A stretch of DNA of 64,000 bases from B3-G11 sp036985855 (GCA_036985855.1 BTQL01000002.1:35836-99835), one strand, 5' to 3'. Shown: positions 8,097-15,804, numbered from the stretch's first letter. The notes: generated from the sequence alone by a model not told the origin. A program made the numbers and translations.

Positions 8097-9334
8097 AATC
8101 TGAACTGAGCGAGAATCCGACGTTCGTTACGCATCTGGAATGCTCCGAGACCGGAGATCGCTTCGAGCCGGATACGGTCCGTGGGCTCTCGGACGTTGGG
8201 AAACCTCTGCTTGTTCGATATGACCTCCTTGGCATCGGTTCGGCTGTGACCAAAGACGATCTGGATTCTCGGCCGGGTGGCATGTGGCGGTATAGGGAGT
8301 TCCTACCCGTTCGAGATTCGGCAAACGCCGTATCCCTGGGCGAAACCGAGACACCGCTCGTTGCACTCCCGCACATGTCGGATCTTCTGGGGGTTGGAGA
8401 GATTCTTGTCAAGGATGAAGGCAGGCTTCCCACGGGATCCTTCAAAGCCAGAGGTATTGCGATGGCTGTATCCATGGCCAAGGAGCTAGGTCTGACGCGC
8501 CTTGCGATGCCAACCAACGGGAATGCTGGGGCTGCGCTCGCCGCGTACGGTACGCGAGCCGGCATGGAGACCTACATTTTCTGTCCGGACAACACACCAG
8601 AGATCAACGTGAGGGAGATCGCATTTCAAGGTGGCAAAGTGTGGAAGGTCAACGGGCTCATCAACGACTGCGGGAAGATCGTGGCCGCCGGAAAGGGTCC
8701 GATGGGTTGGTTCGACGTCTCCACCCTCAAGGAGCCGTACCGCATCGAGGGTAAGAAGACAATGGGTCTCGAGCTGGCGGATCAGATGGGGTGGCGGTTG
8801 CCCGACGTGATCTTCTACCCAACGGGGGGTGGTACAGGGTTGATAGGCATGTGGAAGGCATTCAACGAGCTCCGTGAGATCGGGTGGTTGGCTGGCGACC
8901 TGCCGCGGATGGTCGCCGTGCAGTCAACGGGTTGTGCACCGATTGTCCGTGCTTTCGAGGAAGGTGAGCGGCATGCGCGCCTATGGAAGAATGCGTCGAC
9001 GGTTGCGTCGGGGATCCGTGTACCTGCAGCGATCGGAGACTTCCTCATCCTGGACGCTATTCGAGAGAGCGGCGGTTTTGCGATCGCGGTGCCCGACACC
9101 GACATCGAGGAGGCCCAGGAGACGGTTTCGACACACGATGGCCTGCTGCTTTGCCCGGAGGGTGCGGCTACCTTCGCCGCATACAGGTCGGCCCTGGGTC
9201 GTGGTCTCGTCTCGAAGGATGAGCGTGCCGTACTGTTCAACTGTGGCAACGGCCTGAAGTATCCGATGCCACCAGTCGATCGTACCCTCGACCACACCGA
9301 ACCCATCGACTGGGCTGCGCTGGCAGAGGCGTGA
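8090..9334 (+). CDS. thrC: Threonine synthase, start codon anomalous
   Basis: This PLP enzyme converts O-phosphohomoserine to threonine. Family-like sequence runs continuously from FVTHLECSETGDRFEP near 8110, well upstream of the first GTG at 8246. The PLP lysine is in TGSFKARG, about residue 119 counted from 8090. NGNAGAALAAYG and a glycine-rich phosphate loop (PTGGGTG) are present. Counted from 8090 the product is 414 residues, a normal length. No ATG, GTG or TTG exists in frame between the preceding stop at 8051 and 8246, so the start is either a rare ATC at 8090 or the sequence carries a one-base deletion after the GTG at 8094. A start at 8246 would remove about 52 conserved residues. Confidence 0.9.
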   Translation: MSESELSENPTFVTHLECSETGDRFEPDTVRGLSDVGKPLLVRYDLLGIGSAVTKDDLDSRPGGMWRYREFLPVRDSANAVSLGETETPLVALPHMSDLLGVGEILVKDEGRLPTGSFKARGIAMAVSMAKELGLTRLAMPTNGNAGAALAAYGTRAGMETYIFCPDNTPEINVREIAFQGGKVWKVNGLINDCGKIVAAGKGPMGWFDVSTLKEPYRIEGKKTMGLELADQMGWRLPDVIFYPTGGGTGLIGMWKAFNELREIGWLAGDLPRMVAVQSTGCAPIVRAFEEGERHARLWKNASTVASGIRVPAAIGDFLILDAIRESGGFAIAVPDTDIEEAQETVSTHDGLLLCPEGAATFAAYRSALGRGLVSKDERAVLFNCGNGLKYPMPPVDRTLDHTEPIDWAALAEA

Positions 9335-9416
9335 GTGATCGATGTTGTCAAACAGGGTCGGTGGTCCTCCTCACAAAAGTCACCTGTCAGCGGCCACCTG
9401 TATCATTCCTCCCCTC

Positions 9417-9491
9417 GCCGGGGTAGCTCAGGGGTAGAGCAACGCACTCGTAATGCGTAGGTCACGGGTTCAAATCCCGTCTCCGGCTCCA
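9417..9491 (+). tRNA. tRNA-Thr (anticodon CGT)
   Basis: The cloverleaf is complete. The acceptor GCCGGGG pairs with CTCCGGC (one G-T pair). The D arm is GCTC/GAGC. The anticodon loop CTCGTAA sits on ACGCA/TGCGT and gives anticodon CGT, which reads ACG threonine codons. The T arm is ACGGG-TTCAAAT-CCCGT. The terminal CCA is encoded. It lies just downstream of threonine synthase. Confidence 0.96.
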
Positions 9492-9496
9492 ACAGG

Positions 9497-9525
9497 AAGC
9501 CCTTACACCGTAGGGGCTTTCTTTC
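9497..9525 (+). terminator. Rho-independent terminator after tRNA-Thr
   Basis: AAGCCCTTAC pairs with GTAGGGGCTT (one G-U pair) around a three-base loop and is followed by TCTTTC. The hairpin begins five bases after the tRNA CCA, a typical tRNA transcript end. Confidence 0.75.
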
Positions 9526-9625
9526 GGTCCGCCTTCATGGGGTCGGGCGCCGCGCGACAGGGGCTCGGCAGGTGAAGTATCGGTTCACTAACGTGGGAAA
9601 CATCACAGGACTGGAAGCCGGGAAG

Positions 9626-10348
9626 ATGAGTCATCGACCGAGCTTGATGATTGGCGCTGTCGTCGCCGTGCTCACAGTCGCTGCGTGTTCGGGTAGTTCC
9701 GACTCCGAAACCGCGACGTCGGCACCTCCGGCCGCAGCATAGACGACTTCTACGACTGTGACGGTGCCTCCAACGACGACCACGCAGCCTGCGACGACGA
9801 CCACCAAGGTGCCATACGAGAGCTTTTTCTTTGGCAACATGACCGAGGACGCCGTCTACAGGACGAGGACATTCAATGTTCCCTTCACGATGCAAGGTCA
9901 GCCGGACTGGAAGATTGCCGGTGAACTCGACGAGATAGTGGGTCTCGGCAAGGACATTCACCCTGAAGACCCGCAACACATGATTCGGGGCTTCGTCGTG
10001 CTGGGCGGACGTACCGATGCGACTCCAGAATCAGTTGTAGATGAGATGCTTGATACGGCCGTGTTCGATTCCATAACGGTCGTGGGCAACGCGGATGTCG
10101 CTGGGTATCCGGCGATTCAGATATCTTCCGAGATACGAGGTGATGGTCAACGTTTCGAGAGCCTCGCCTTCACGTCATCGGAATTCCAACCATTCGGTAC
10201 GTTCACAGGCGTAGTGCAGCGCTGGTACGTCACCGATGTTGCCGGTCGGACCGTCATCGTGTGGATCGAGGCCCCGGTCGATCAGTTCGACGAGTGGGTA
10301 CTCGAAGCAGAAGCGGCGCTCGCCACGTTGGAATTCCTTTCCGAGTAA
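9626..10348 (+). pseudogene. Lipoprotein gene interrupted by an in-frame amber codon
   Basis: The ATG at 9626 opens a lipoprotein signal peptide with lipobox VAACSG, followed by a Ser/Ala/Pro stretch. A TAG at 9740-9742 interrupts the frame, and the same frame then continues through a Thr-rich linker (TTTTQPATTTTKVPY) into a folded domain of about 190 residues ending at 10348. Both halves are in one frame and make sense only together, so one base change (for example CAG to TAG) is the simplest explanation. A GTG at 9758 could restart translation of the soluble part without its lipid anchor. I do not recognise the C-terminal domain. A sequencing error is possible. Confidence 0.65.
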
Positions 10349-10467
10349 CCAAGACGGATCACAGCGGACTTGGATGCGCGGTCCGCGAGTTCACGTCCCG
10401 TTTCCGACTTCACGATGACTAATACTCCTGGCAGTGTCCGATCCTCTGTGTCGAGACCTGAATGTTT

Positions 10468-10587
10468 CTACCGACCCCGTGATGCCGCCCGACCGCGAAT
10501 CGTGCGAATCGTGAACCAAAGAAGGTACGCGACGTATCCGGTGGCTAGCAGCCACAGCAGCGATGTGAGAATCTCGTGGGTCGTCAC
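10468..10587 (-). CDS. Small membrane peptide (39 codons), unknown
   Basis: This short ORF starts at a GTG (10587) preceded by GAGGAGG about five bases upstream, a near-perfect ribosome binding site. It encodes one hydrophobic helix (LTSLLWLLATGYVAYLLWF) followed by a basic tail ending RAASRGR, and stops at a TAG at 10468. The combination of a strong binding site, a helix and a basic C-terminus supports a real small membrane protein. I do not recognise it. It occupies most of the space between the interrupted lipoprotein and the terminator at 10626. Confidence 0.45.
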   Translation of the reverse strand: MTTHEILTSLLWLLATGYVAYLLWFTIRTIRGRAASRGR

Positions 10588-10625
10588 GGTGACCTCCTCG
10601 AGACAACGTATCTCGACTCTGTGAC

Positions 10626-10667
10626 AAGAAAGGACCGCACGATTGGCGTTCCGTGCGGTTCTTTCTT
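10626..10667 (-). terminator. Strong terminator for the 10687-11538 gene
   Basis: An inverted repeat with arms AAGAAAGGACCGCACG and CGTGCGGTTCTTTCTT (one mismatch) surrounds a loop of about nine bases. Read leftward it follows the stop of the Ig-like protein by 20 bases and ends in a T-rich tract; the A/T-rich flanks make it potentially bidirectional. Confidence 0.7.
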
Positions 10668-10686
10668 CGATTGTGTCGAACGCTGA

Positions 10687-11538
10687 TCAGCCGTCTTTGC
10701 CGGCGCCTGTGTTGGTGAAGGAGAAGGTCTTGGACTGGCCCGTGCTCGCTTTGATCGTCACATTGAACGCTTTGCCCGACGGCGCGTCCGGGAACGTGAC
10801 CTTCATCTCCCATGAGCCGTTTTCGTTCGCAGTGGTCGAGTTGCCACCGTAGGCCGAACGGGCGGTGATCTTCGCACCGGGCGCCGCCGATCCGTAGAAG
10901 ATGTCGTAGGGGATCTCCTCGCTGCAGGACCCGTATGTCTGGTGTGCGACGAACGTGGCCTTCTCGGCCTTGCCATCGTCGGCCGGAGCGTCATAGAACA
11001 CCGTGACCGTGGCGACGGTCGTGTTTCCCTCCGGATCGATGCCCTCGAACGAGACCAGGTTCTTCCCTGGGGACAGCACGAGTTCCATCGACCACTCGCC
11101 GTTCTCCGGAATCGCTTCGTACTTGCCGCGGTGAACGGTGATTCCTTCGCCGGCTGTACCACCGAATGCGATAACTTTGGACGTGAATCGAGACCCATTC
11201 TCAGGATGGGTGAGTGCGAACGTCGGCGCCGGTACTTCGGCGTCGAGGTCGGCCTCGGTATCGGTCTCTTCCTCTGGTTCGGTCGATTTTGCCTCGAAGA
11301 GTGCATCGGTAGCCGGATCTTCTGCCTTGACGCCGTTTGATTCAACTTCCTCTTCAGCGGCTGTTGTCGTCGTCTCTGGAGCAGACGTTGTCGGTGTCTG
11401 CGGGGTGTCGTCTGACTTGTATACCGTTGCCTGGGAGCTCTCAGCATCCCTGTACGCGCCCATGCCTGCGATCGCTGCACCACCGAGTAGGACGATGGCG
11501 AATGCTGCGACGGCAACGAGAAACGGTTTTCCTCTCAT
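10687..11538 (-). CDS. Membrane-anchored Ig-like surface protein, paralogue of 12322-13242
   Basis: This 283-residue protein has an N-terminal membrane anchor (about residues 5-27), an acidic/threonine-rich stalk (about 40-105) and two extracellular beta domains. The first contains THPENGSRFTSKVIAFGGTA and WSMELVLSPGKN, like bacterial Ig-like or carboxypeptidase-regulatory modules. The second contains QTYGSCSEEIPYDIFYGSA and WEMKVTFPDAP. Both domains recur in the same order in the protein at 12322-13242 on the other strand, so the two are paralogues flanking the sigma gene. The role is unknown; extracellular sensing or cell-wall attachment is possible. It reads away from the tandem palindromes at 11614. 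Confidence 0.75.
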   Translation of the reverse strand: MRGKPFLVAVAAFAIVLLGGAAIAGMGAYRDAESSQATVYKSDDTPQTPTTSAPETTTTAAEEEVESNGVKAEDPATDALFEAKSTEPEEETDTEADLDAEVPAPTFALTHPENGSRFTSKVIAFGGTAGEGITVHRGKYEAIPENGEWSMELVLSPGKNLVSFEGIDPEGNTTVATVTVFYDAPADDGKAEKATFVAHQTYGSCSEEIPYDIFYGSAAPGAKITARSAYGGNSTTANENGSWEMKVTFPDAPSGKAFNVTIKASTGQSKTFSFTNTGAGKDG

Positions 11539-11613
11539 GCTGGTGATCCTCTCCCAGTCGATGTGTCACGCCCCCCACCTGCCCCAGCCCTACCCGTTAC
11601 ACGCAGCGGCCTA

Positions 11614-11686
11614 TTTCGAGGTTTATCGAATCTTTCGAGGTCTCTCGAACTTTCGAGGTCTCTCGAACTTCTTCTGTGAATCGAAC
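11614..11686. promoter_or_regulatory. Tandem palindromic operator-like sites in a divergent intergenic region
   Basis: Units of 18-19 bases repeat head to tail: 11614-11632, 11633-11650 and 11651-11668 (the last two identical), with a degenerate fourth at 11669-11686 sharing the TCGAAC end. The core TTCGAGGTCTCTCGAA is itself a palindrome (TTCGAG/CTCGAA). The array sits between the leftward surface protein starting at 11538 and the rightward sigma gene at 11744, where a shared regulator would bind. The spacing (under two helical turns) would place dimers side by side. Confidence 0.6.
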
Positions 11687-11743
11687 AACGTGCCGATATC
11701 TCAGTAAACCTCGATCGTGTTTCGAGCGTGTGATAGGTGATAG

Positions 11744-12325
11744 ATGACCGTACGACCACGACCCCGCGGCCCCGTTGAAGGCTTCGACGTCGACGAGGCA
11801 GAGATGCCTTCGTCAGGTGTCCTACGCGCCAAGGAGTCGTTCGATCGCTTCTACGAAAGGGAATTCCGATCGGTGGTCGGGCTTGCTTATGCACTCTCTG
11901 GCAGTCGTGCGGCATCCGAAGACCTGGCACAGGAGGCTTTCATCGCTGCACATCGCAACTGGGACAAGGTAGGGAGCTACGACAAACCGGAGGCCTGGGT
12001 CCGGCGCGTTGTATCGAATCTCTCTGTTTCACGGTTCCGAAAGCGCGCGAGCGAAATCAAGGCCCTTACACGGCTCGCCGGATTCCGAAGTGAATCCGCG
12101 GCGCTGCCTGAGCTTCCCTCTGAGGCAGTGGAGTTCTGGTCGAAGGTCCGCAAGCTCCCAAGGCGCCAGGCCCAGGTAATCGCATTGCACTATCTCGAGG
12201 ATCGCAGTGTCGCTGAGATCGCAGACATCCTCGAATGCTCACAGAACACGGTGAAGGTGCATCTGCACAAGGGCAGACAGAAACTCGCCGAAAGGCTTGG
12301 CATCCAGATGGGAGTCGAGGCATGA
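11744..12325 (+). CDS. ECF-type RNA polymerase sigma factor
   Basis: This 193-residue protein has sigma region 2 (FYEREFRSVVGLAYAL, then ASEDLAQEAFIAAHRNW and the -10-reading segment PEAWVRRVVSNLSVSRFR) and region 4 (LPRRQAQVIALHYLEDRSVAEIADIL, helix-turn-helix CSQNTVKVHLHKGR). Regions 1 and 3 are missing, as in group 4 (ECF) sigma factors. It directs RNA polymerase to a stress or surface regulon. The stop overlaps the next gene by four bases, so it is coupled to the membrane protein at 12322, which is a candidate regulator of it. Tandem palindromes lie just upstream. Confidence 0.88.
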   Translation: MTVRPRPRGPVEGFDVDEAEMPSSGVLRAKESFDRFYEREFRSVVGLAYALSGSRAASEDLAQEAFIAAHRNWDKVGSYDKPEAWVRRVVSNLSVSRFRKRASEIKALTRLAGFRSESAALPELPSEAVEFWSKVRKLPRRQAQVIALHYLEDRSVAEIADILECSQNTVKVHLHKGRQKLAERLGIQMGVEA

Positions 12326-13242
12326 CCACACTCGATACGCTCGCACGGAACTCCGCTCAGGCGATTCACATCAGTGTCGCAGATGTTTCGGTGCCTATCC
12401 CAGGCATCGCTGCAGCCGCGCAGGCGGCGGCGATCTGGCGAATGGCCGTGTACGCAGTTGCGGGAACCACCGTGGGTGCGGTGATCCTGCTTGCTCTTCT
12501 CGTGGCAGGACCGAGCGTCGAGGACCCGACCCAGGACTTCGCACCAACAACGAACGCGGTTGTGCCCACGACGATCCCAGAGGAACCCGTTGTGCAGACG
12601 AAGATCCCTGAGTCATCGAACTCCGAGCCGATAGTGCCTGTGCCGGAGGGTGACAGCGAGGAACACGAGGTTTCTGTGGTCGACACAACTCCTCCTCCAC
12701 TCGAGGTGACCTCACCCGAAGACGGTGCACATCTGAAGACCAAGATCGTCACGTTCTCTGGCATCACCGAGCCTGACGCATCGGTGACGGCAAGCGGCAA
12801 GTTCGAGGCGCTTGTGGACTCGAACGGTTCGTGGTCGGTCGACCTCGTTCTCTTCCCTGGTGCCAACGGTGTCGTGTTCCGTGCCCTCGACCCTGCCGGC
12901 AACGAGTCGCAGGCTCGCCTGACCGTCCATCTGGATGTGGAACCTCCCACAGTGACGACCACGACAACGGTGGCCGAATGGGGTTTCACGGCCACCCAGC
13001 AATACGGATCGTGCTCGGAACCTATTCCTTACGATGTGTTCAGCGGAATAGCCAAGCCGGGCACCACCGTGTCGATCACTTCGCCGTACGGAGGGGGCAC
13101 GACCCCGGTTGACGGGAACGGTAAATGGAGTGTCAAGATCGAGTTCCCCACTGCTCCGTACAACGAGCAGTTCACCGTGACCGTCAAGGATTACGCGGGC
13201 GTCGAGAAGACTTTTCCCTTCGTCAGCCTCTATGCCGGATGA
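12322..13242 (+). CDS. Membrane protein with extracellular Ig-like domains, coupled to ECF sigma (possible anti-sigma)
   Basis: The ATG at 12322 overlaps the sigma stop (ATGA). The product is 306 residues: a cytoplasmic N-terminus of about 40 residues, one transmembrane helix (about 41-62), an acidic/threonine stalk, then two extracellular beta domains (TSPEDGAHLKTKIVTFSG; QYGSCSEPIPYDVFSGIA) that match those of the protein at 10687-11538. In the ECF world a one-helix membrane protein coupled to the sigma gene usually acts as anti-sigma, but this N-terminus shows no zinc motif, so the role is inferred from context. The duplicated ectodomain on both sides of the sigma gene suggests one ligand or surface structure. 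Confidence 0.72.
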   Translation: MTTLDTLARNSAQAIHISVADVSVPIPGIAAAAQAAAIWRMAVYAVAGTTVGAVILLALLVAGPSVEDPTQDFAPTTNAVVPTTIPEEPVVQTKIPESSNSEPIVPVPEGDSEEHEVSVVDTTPPPLEVTSPEDGAHLKTKIVTFSGITEPDASVTASGKFEALVDSNGSWSVDLVLFPGANGVVFRALDPAGNESQARLTVHLDVEPPTVTTTTTVAEWGFTATQQYGSCSEPIPYDVFSGIAKPGTTVSITSPYGGGTTPVDGNGKWSVKIEFPTAPYNEQFTVTVKDYAGVEKTFPFVSLYAG

Positions 13243-13301
13243 CAAGGTGACGGCTGATACCTGACGCCTGAGGCCTGAAACCTACGCTACCCTGCCGGTC
13301 G

Positions 13302-13865
13302 ATGGCCGACCAGGCGAACTTCGAAGAGGACGCAATGCAGTACGCGGCGCAGCTCTATTCAGCTGCGCTTCGGATGACCCGCAATCCCGCCGACGCTGAA
13401 GACGTTGTCCAAGAGACATTCCTCAAGGCGTACCGCGCCTACGACTCCTTCGCGGCGGGTACGAACCTCAAGGCGTGGCTGTATAGGATTCTCACGAATA
13501 CGTACATCAACAAGTACCGCAAAAGACAGCGACGACCGAGTGAGGTCGAGCTCGGGGAGCTCCAGGATCTGTACCTGTACAAGCGTCTCGGGGAGCAGTC
13601 AGGTGCTCAGGTGAGCGCAGAGAGTCAGGCGCTCGACATGTTCGTCGATGACGACATCGTCGAGGCCATTGAATCGCTACCGGAGAACTTCAGACTTCCT
13701 GTTCTGTACGCAGATGTGGAGGGTTTCTCGTACAAGGAGATCGCGGAGATTCTCGATGTCCCGATCGGAACTGTCATGTCTCGGCTACATCGGGGAAGAA
13801 AAGCGCTCCAAAGGAAGTTATGGAACTTGGCAGTAGAGCACGGACTAGTGGAGCCAAGCGCATGA
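13302..13865 (+). CDS. SigH/SigR-type ECF sigma factor
   Basis: This 187-residue sigma factor has region 2 (ALRMTRNPADAEDVVQETFLKAYRAY, then LKAWLYRILTNTYINKYRKRQRR) and region 4 (LPENFRLPVLYADVEGFSYKEIAEIL, with helix-turn-helix PIGTVMSRLHRGRK). The residues and length match the SigH/SigR family that controls thiol-oxidative and heat-stress genes in actinobacteria. The stop overlaps the anti-sigma start by four bases, the classic SigR-RsrA arrangement. I did not find a confident GGAAT-type self-promoter upstream. Confidence 0.9.
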   Translation: MADQANFEEDAMQYAAQLYSAALRMTRNPADAEDVVQETFLKAYRAYDSFAAGTNLKAWLYRILTNTYINKYRKRQRRPSEVELGELQDLYLYKRLGEQSGAQVSAESQALDMFVDDDIVEAIESLPENFRLPVLYADVEGFSYKEIAEILDVPIGTVMSRLHRGRKALQRKLWNLAVEHGLVEPSA

Positions 13866-14110
13866 GTGGATGCGAAAACGCAGTCGAGTACGTCTATCAG
13901 TACCTTGATGACGAAATGACATATACCCGCAAAGCGAGGATCAAATGGCATCTGAAGCGATGCGGGCACTGCATGAGCGCGTATCAATTCGAAGAGTCGC
14001 TCAAGCTGAGAATCTCGGCAGGCGGAAAATCTGAGCCTCCCGAGGAACTTTTTGACACCCTTCGAGCGTTGATACGACAAGAACGCAATACGGGGGATCC
14101 TGACTGCTGA
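13862..14110 (+). CDS. Zinc anti-sigma factor (RsrA/RshA-like)
   Basis: This 82-residue protein has Cys4 and the ZAS signature H30-x3-C34-x2-C37 in WHLKRCGHC. In RsrA these residues bind zinc; oxidation forms a disulfide and releases the sigma factor. The ATG at 13862 overlaps the sigma stop, so the pair is translationally coupled. The C-terminal cysteine (last residue) is an extra possible thiol. Size and motif spacing fit the family. Confidence 0.9.
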   Translation: MSGCENAVEYVYQYLDDEMTYTRKARIKWHLKRCGHCMSAYQFEESLKLRISAGGKSEPPEELFDTLRALIRQERNTGDPDC

Positions 14111-14141
14111 GACATCCGGGGTCCCGCCCATGGAGGTCAGC

Positions 14142-14339
14142 ATGCAGGAGACTGCACTGAAAGGTCGTAAGTTCACGGGTTCGGCCCGTGCACCAAAGAC
14201 ATATTCGACGTCCCGCACCTGTGCGAGCAAGCGTTGTGCCACCCGATTGAGCCGGTACAACAAGCGGGAGTACTGCTTCTCGCACGCCCCGACAAAGTAC
14301 CCACGCTTGCGTGGTCGGATCGTCAAGGCGGAATCCTGA
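14142..14339 (+). CDS. Small conserved-looking basic Cys/His protein, unknown
   Basis: This 65-residue protein contains SRTCASKRCATRLSRYN and EYCFSHAP, giving a C-x4-C ... C-x2-H pattern that could bind a metal ion. A second ATG at 14130 exists, but GGAGG lies directly before the ATG at 14142, which I take as the start. It follows the anti-sigma gene by 31 bases and precedes a strong terminator at 14361, so it is probably the last gene of the sigma operon. I recall similar short proteins next to actinobacterial sigma/anti-sigma genes but cannot name a function. Confidence 0.65.
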   Translation: MQETALKGRKFTGSARAPKTYSTSRTCASKRCATRLSRYNKREYCFSHAPTKYPRLRGRIVKAES

Positions 14340-14360
14340 AATAGCGCGATACATGCACAA

Positions 14361-14399
14361 CCAATGAAGCGCCGGTGATCCCGGCGCTTCATTGGTTTT
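14361..14399 (+). terminator. Rho-independent terminator of the sigma/anti-sigma operon
   Basis: CCAATGAAGCGCCGG and CCGGCGCTTCATTGG form a perfect 15-base-pair stem with a five-base loop, followed by TTTT. It begins 21 bases after the stop of the small Cys/His protein. Confidence 0.85.
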
Positions 14400-14445
14400 G
14401 GGGTATAACGCTCGTGCCTCCGGTGGGCGCCTATCCTCTCAGGCA

Positions 14446-14763
14446 ATGACACGGTTCTCTCGCATTGTTCTTGTAGCACTAACCGCGGCGTTCTTGCTCG
14501 CCATGGCCGCGCCCGCCTTGTCTGCAAGCCACGGCGATGAAGCCACGGACGACACGACCGACACGACCGTTACCGCAGTTCCGATCTCGGCCGGAGACGA
14601 GCCGGCCGTCGTGCTTCCGCCGGCTGAGGTCGATGTGCTCGAGCAGCCTTGGACCGCTCGATTCCTGATTCCTCTGCTGGTGGTCACGGCTATTGCGCTC
14701 GTGATCGGCGTGGTGATCGCCTACGACCGATCCATCCGCCAACGCTACAAAGTTGTCAGCTAG
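14446..14763 (+). CDS. Small exported membrane protein, unknown
   Basis: The product is 105 residues: an N-terminal signal peptide (MTRFSRIVLVALTAAFLLAM, cleavage likely after ALSA), an Asp/Thr-rich extracellular stretch, one transmembrane helix (about residues 75-96) and a short basic tail ending RQRYKVVS. The ATG at 14446 is preferred because it starts the signal peptide; the frame is open further upstream only over the terminator. I do not recognise the family. It is convergent with the AbiEi/DUF559 gene, with a dispersed repeat between them. Confidence 0.6.
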   Translation: MTRFSRIVLVALTAAFLLAMAAPALSASHGDEATDDTTDTTVTAVPISAGDEPAVVLPPAEVDVLEQPWTARFLIPLLVVTAIALVIGVVIAYDRSIRQRYKVVS

Positions 14764-14787
14764 CCCCCTCAACCCCGAAGCTGTCAA

Positions 14788-14860
14788 CCCTGGGTTCTAG
14801 ACTGCAGTGAGTCCGGTCGTGAGCCCAGAGAATGGGATTCCCCAGTCCAGGGTTCTAGAC
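14788..14860. repeat. Dispersed palindromic repeat, copy B plus partial copy
   Basis: The full copy is 14788-14835 (CCTGGGTTCTAGACTGCAGT, then GAGTCCGGTCGTGAGCCCAG). A partial second copy (CCAGGGTTCTAGAC) at 14847-14860 overlaps the end of the DUF559 gene. The orientation is inverted relative to the copy at 15805 on the other side of that gene. Confidence 0.75.
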
Positions 14861-15763
14861 GGCCAGCTCGGCAGCGAGCACAACGCGAATCGTCTCGATC
14901 ACCGAGTTCGGGGCTTCATGCACGTCGTACCACGTAAACCGGAGAATCCGCCATCCGTGCTCGACGGCGCGCCGGTCACGTTCCCGATCTGTCTGAAACG
15001 CCAGCTTCTGTGAGTGCCATCGGCGAGAGTCCCACTCGATCGCGATCTGTTGGGCTGGGAAGGCGATGTCGAACCGTTGACCCTGAGCCCACGGAATCGG
15101 AAACTCGCTTTGGTAGCCGACGAAGCCTCCATCGGTTAGCAAGGCGTTCCCCGCTCGCTCGAGCTTCGTTCGGTTCTCGTCACCAGCGGATCGGTCCTCA
15201 AGAACTCTCCGCATGGATCCGATGCCTGGCTTACCCCTGCGAGCGACGGATTCGAGCAAGGATCGTAGATCTGCGATCTTGCATCGGCCATCCGCGAGAA
15301 GATCATCGACCACGAATTCAAGATGTCTCGGTGACAAGGACGCAGCCAGGTCCAGGATTGTCCGTTCCAACGTGGTTGTTCGAAGCCCGCGAATCGTCAA
15401 CAGATGGTCGTCGTTGAGGTCGTCGCTTCGGAACACTCGTACTCCGGGAAATTCGTGCGTCGTCTTCGATGGAACCGTAACCGAGACGATTGTGCGAGGT
15501 ACGCCCCGCAGTTCGTGGAATACCGCTGCTGAATAGTGCGAGACGGTCGCATTCGGTAGTACGGATGCTGCAGCTCTCAGCAAGCTCAGACGGCCCGGCA
15601 GTTCGATCAATCGATACCCGCCCTTCGTCGCAGGTTTCCATTCACCCGTCGAGACACGCCAGTCGATCTGGTCTTTCGTGAAGCCAGCCTCGGTGGCTTG
15701 GTCCCGACGAATGACTCCTCCTTGCTGACTTGCTATGCGGATGATGACGGCTTGAGCGTGCAT
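14855..15763 (-). CDS. AbiEi-like N-domain with DUF559 (Vsr/restriction-endonuclease-like) domain
   Basis: This 302-residue protein has an N-terminal winged-helix segment (IASQQGGVIRRDQATEAGF) like the AbiEi antitoxin, a middle region with LRGVPRT and LRTTTLERTILDLA, and a C-terminal DUF559 nuclease-fold domain (RFDIAFPAQQIAIEWDSRRWH, then DRERDRRAVEHGWRILRFTW). The D-x-n-E-W-D pattern fits a PD-(D/E)xK-like active site. Such single genes are widespread in actinobacteria, and their role (defence, toxin-antitoxin or repair) is unsettled. No AbiEii toxin gene is adjacent. Inverted copies of the dispersed repeat flank it on both sides and the left partial copy reaches into its last codons, which suggests the gene and repeat moved or evolved together. 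Confidence 0.75.
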   Translation of the reverse strand: MHAQAVIIRIASQQGGVIRRDQATEAGFTKDQIDWRVSTGEWKPATKGGYRLIELPGRLSLLRAAASVLPNATVSHYSAAVFHELRGVPRTIVSVTVPSKTTHEFPGVRVFRSDDLNDDHLLTIRGLRTTTLERTILDLAASLSPRHLEFVVDDLLADGRCKIADLRSLLESVARRGKPGIGSMRRVLEDRSAGDENRTKLERAGNALLTDGGFVGYQSEFPIPWAQGQRFDIAFPAQQIAIEWDSRRWHSQKLAFQTDRERDRRAVEHGWRILRFTWYDVHEAPNSVIETIRVVLAAELAV

Positions 15764-15804
15764 TGAACCAATCTGTCATGCGGCAGTGACACATTCAGCC
15801 AACG

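Noticed and set aside
9740..9742. The amber codon as pyrrolysine or selenocysteine
   Set aside because: Selenocysteine uses UGA, and pyrrolysine is not expected in this type of bacterium; the position is in a low-complexity linker, so nonsense mutation or error is simpler.
11614..11686. Tandem repeats that might be a small CRISPR array
   Set aside because: Units are contiguous 18-19-mers with no spacers of unique sequence and no cas genes are near; operator array is the better reading.
14855..15763. A complete AbiE toxin-antitoxin pair
   Set aside because: Only the AbiEi-like/DUF559 gene is present; no nucleotidyltransferase (AbiEii) gene lies next to it.
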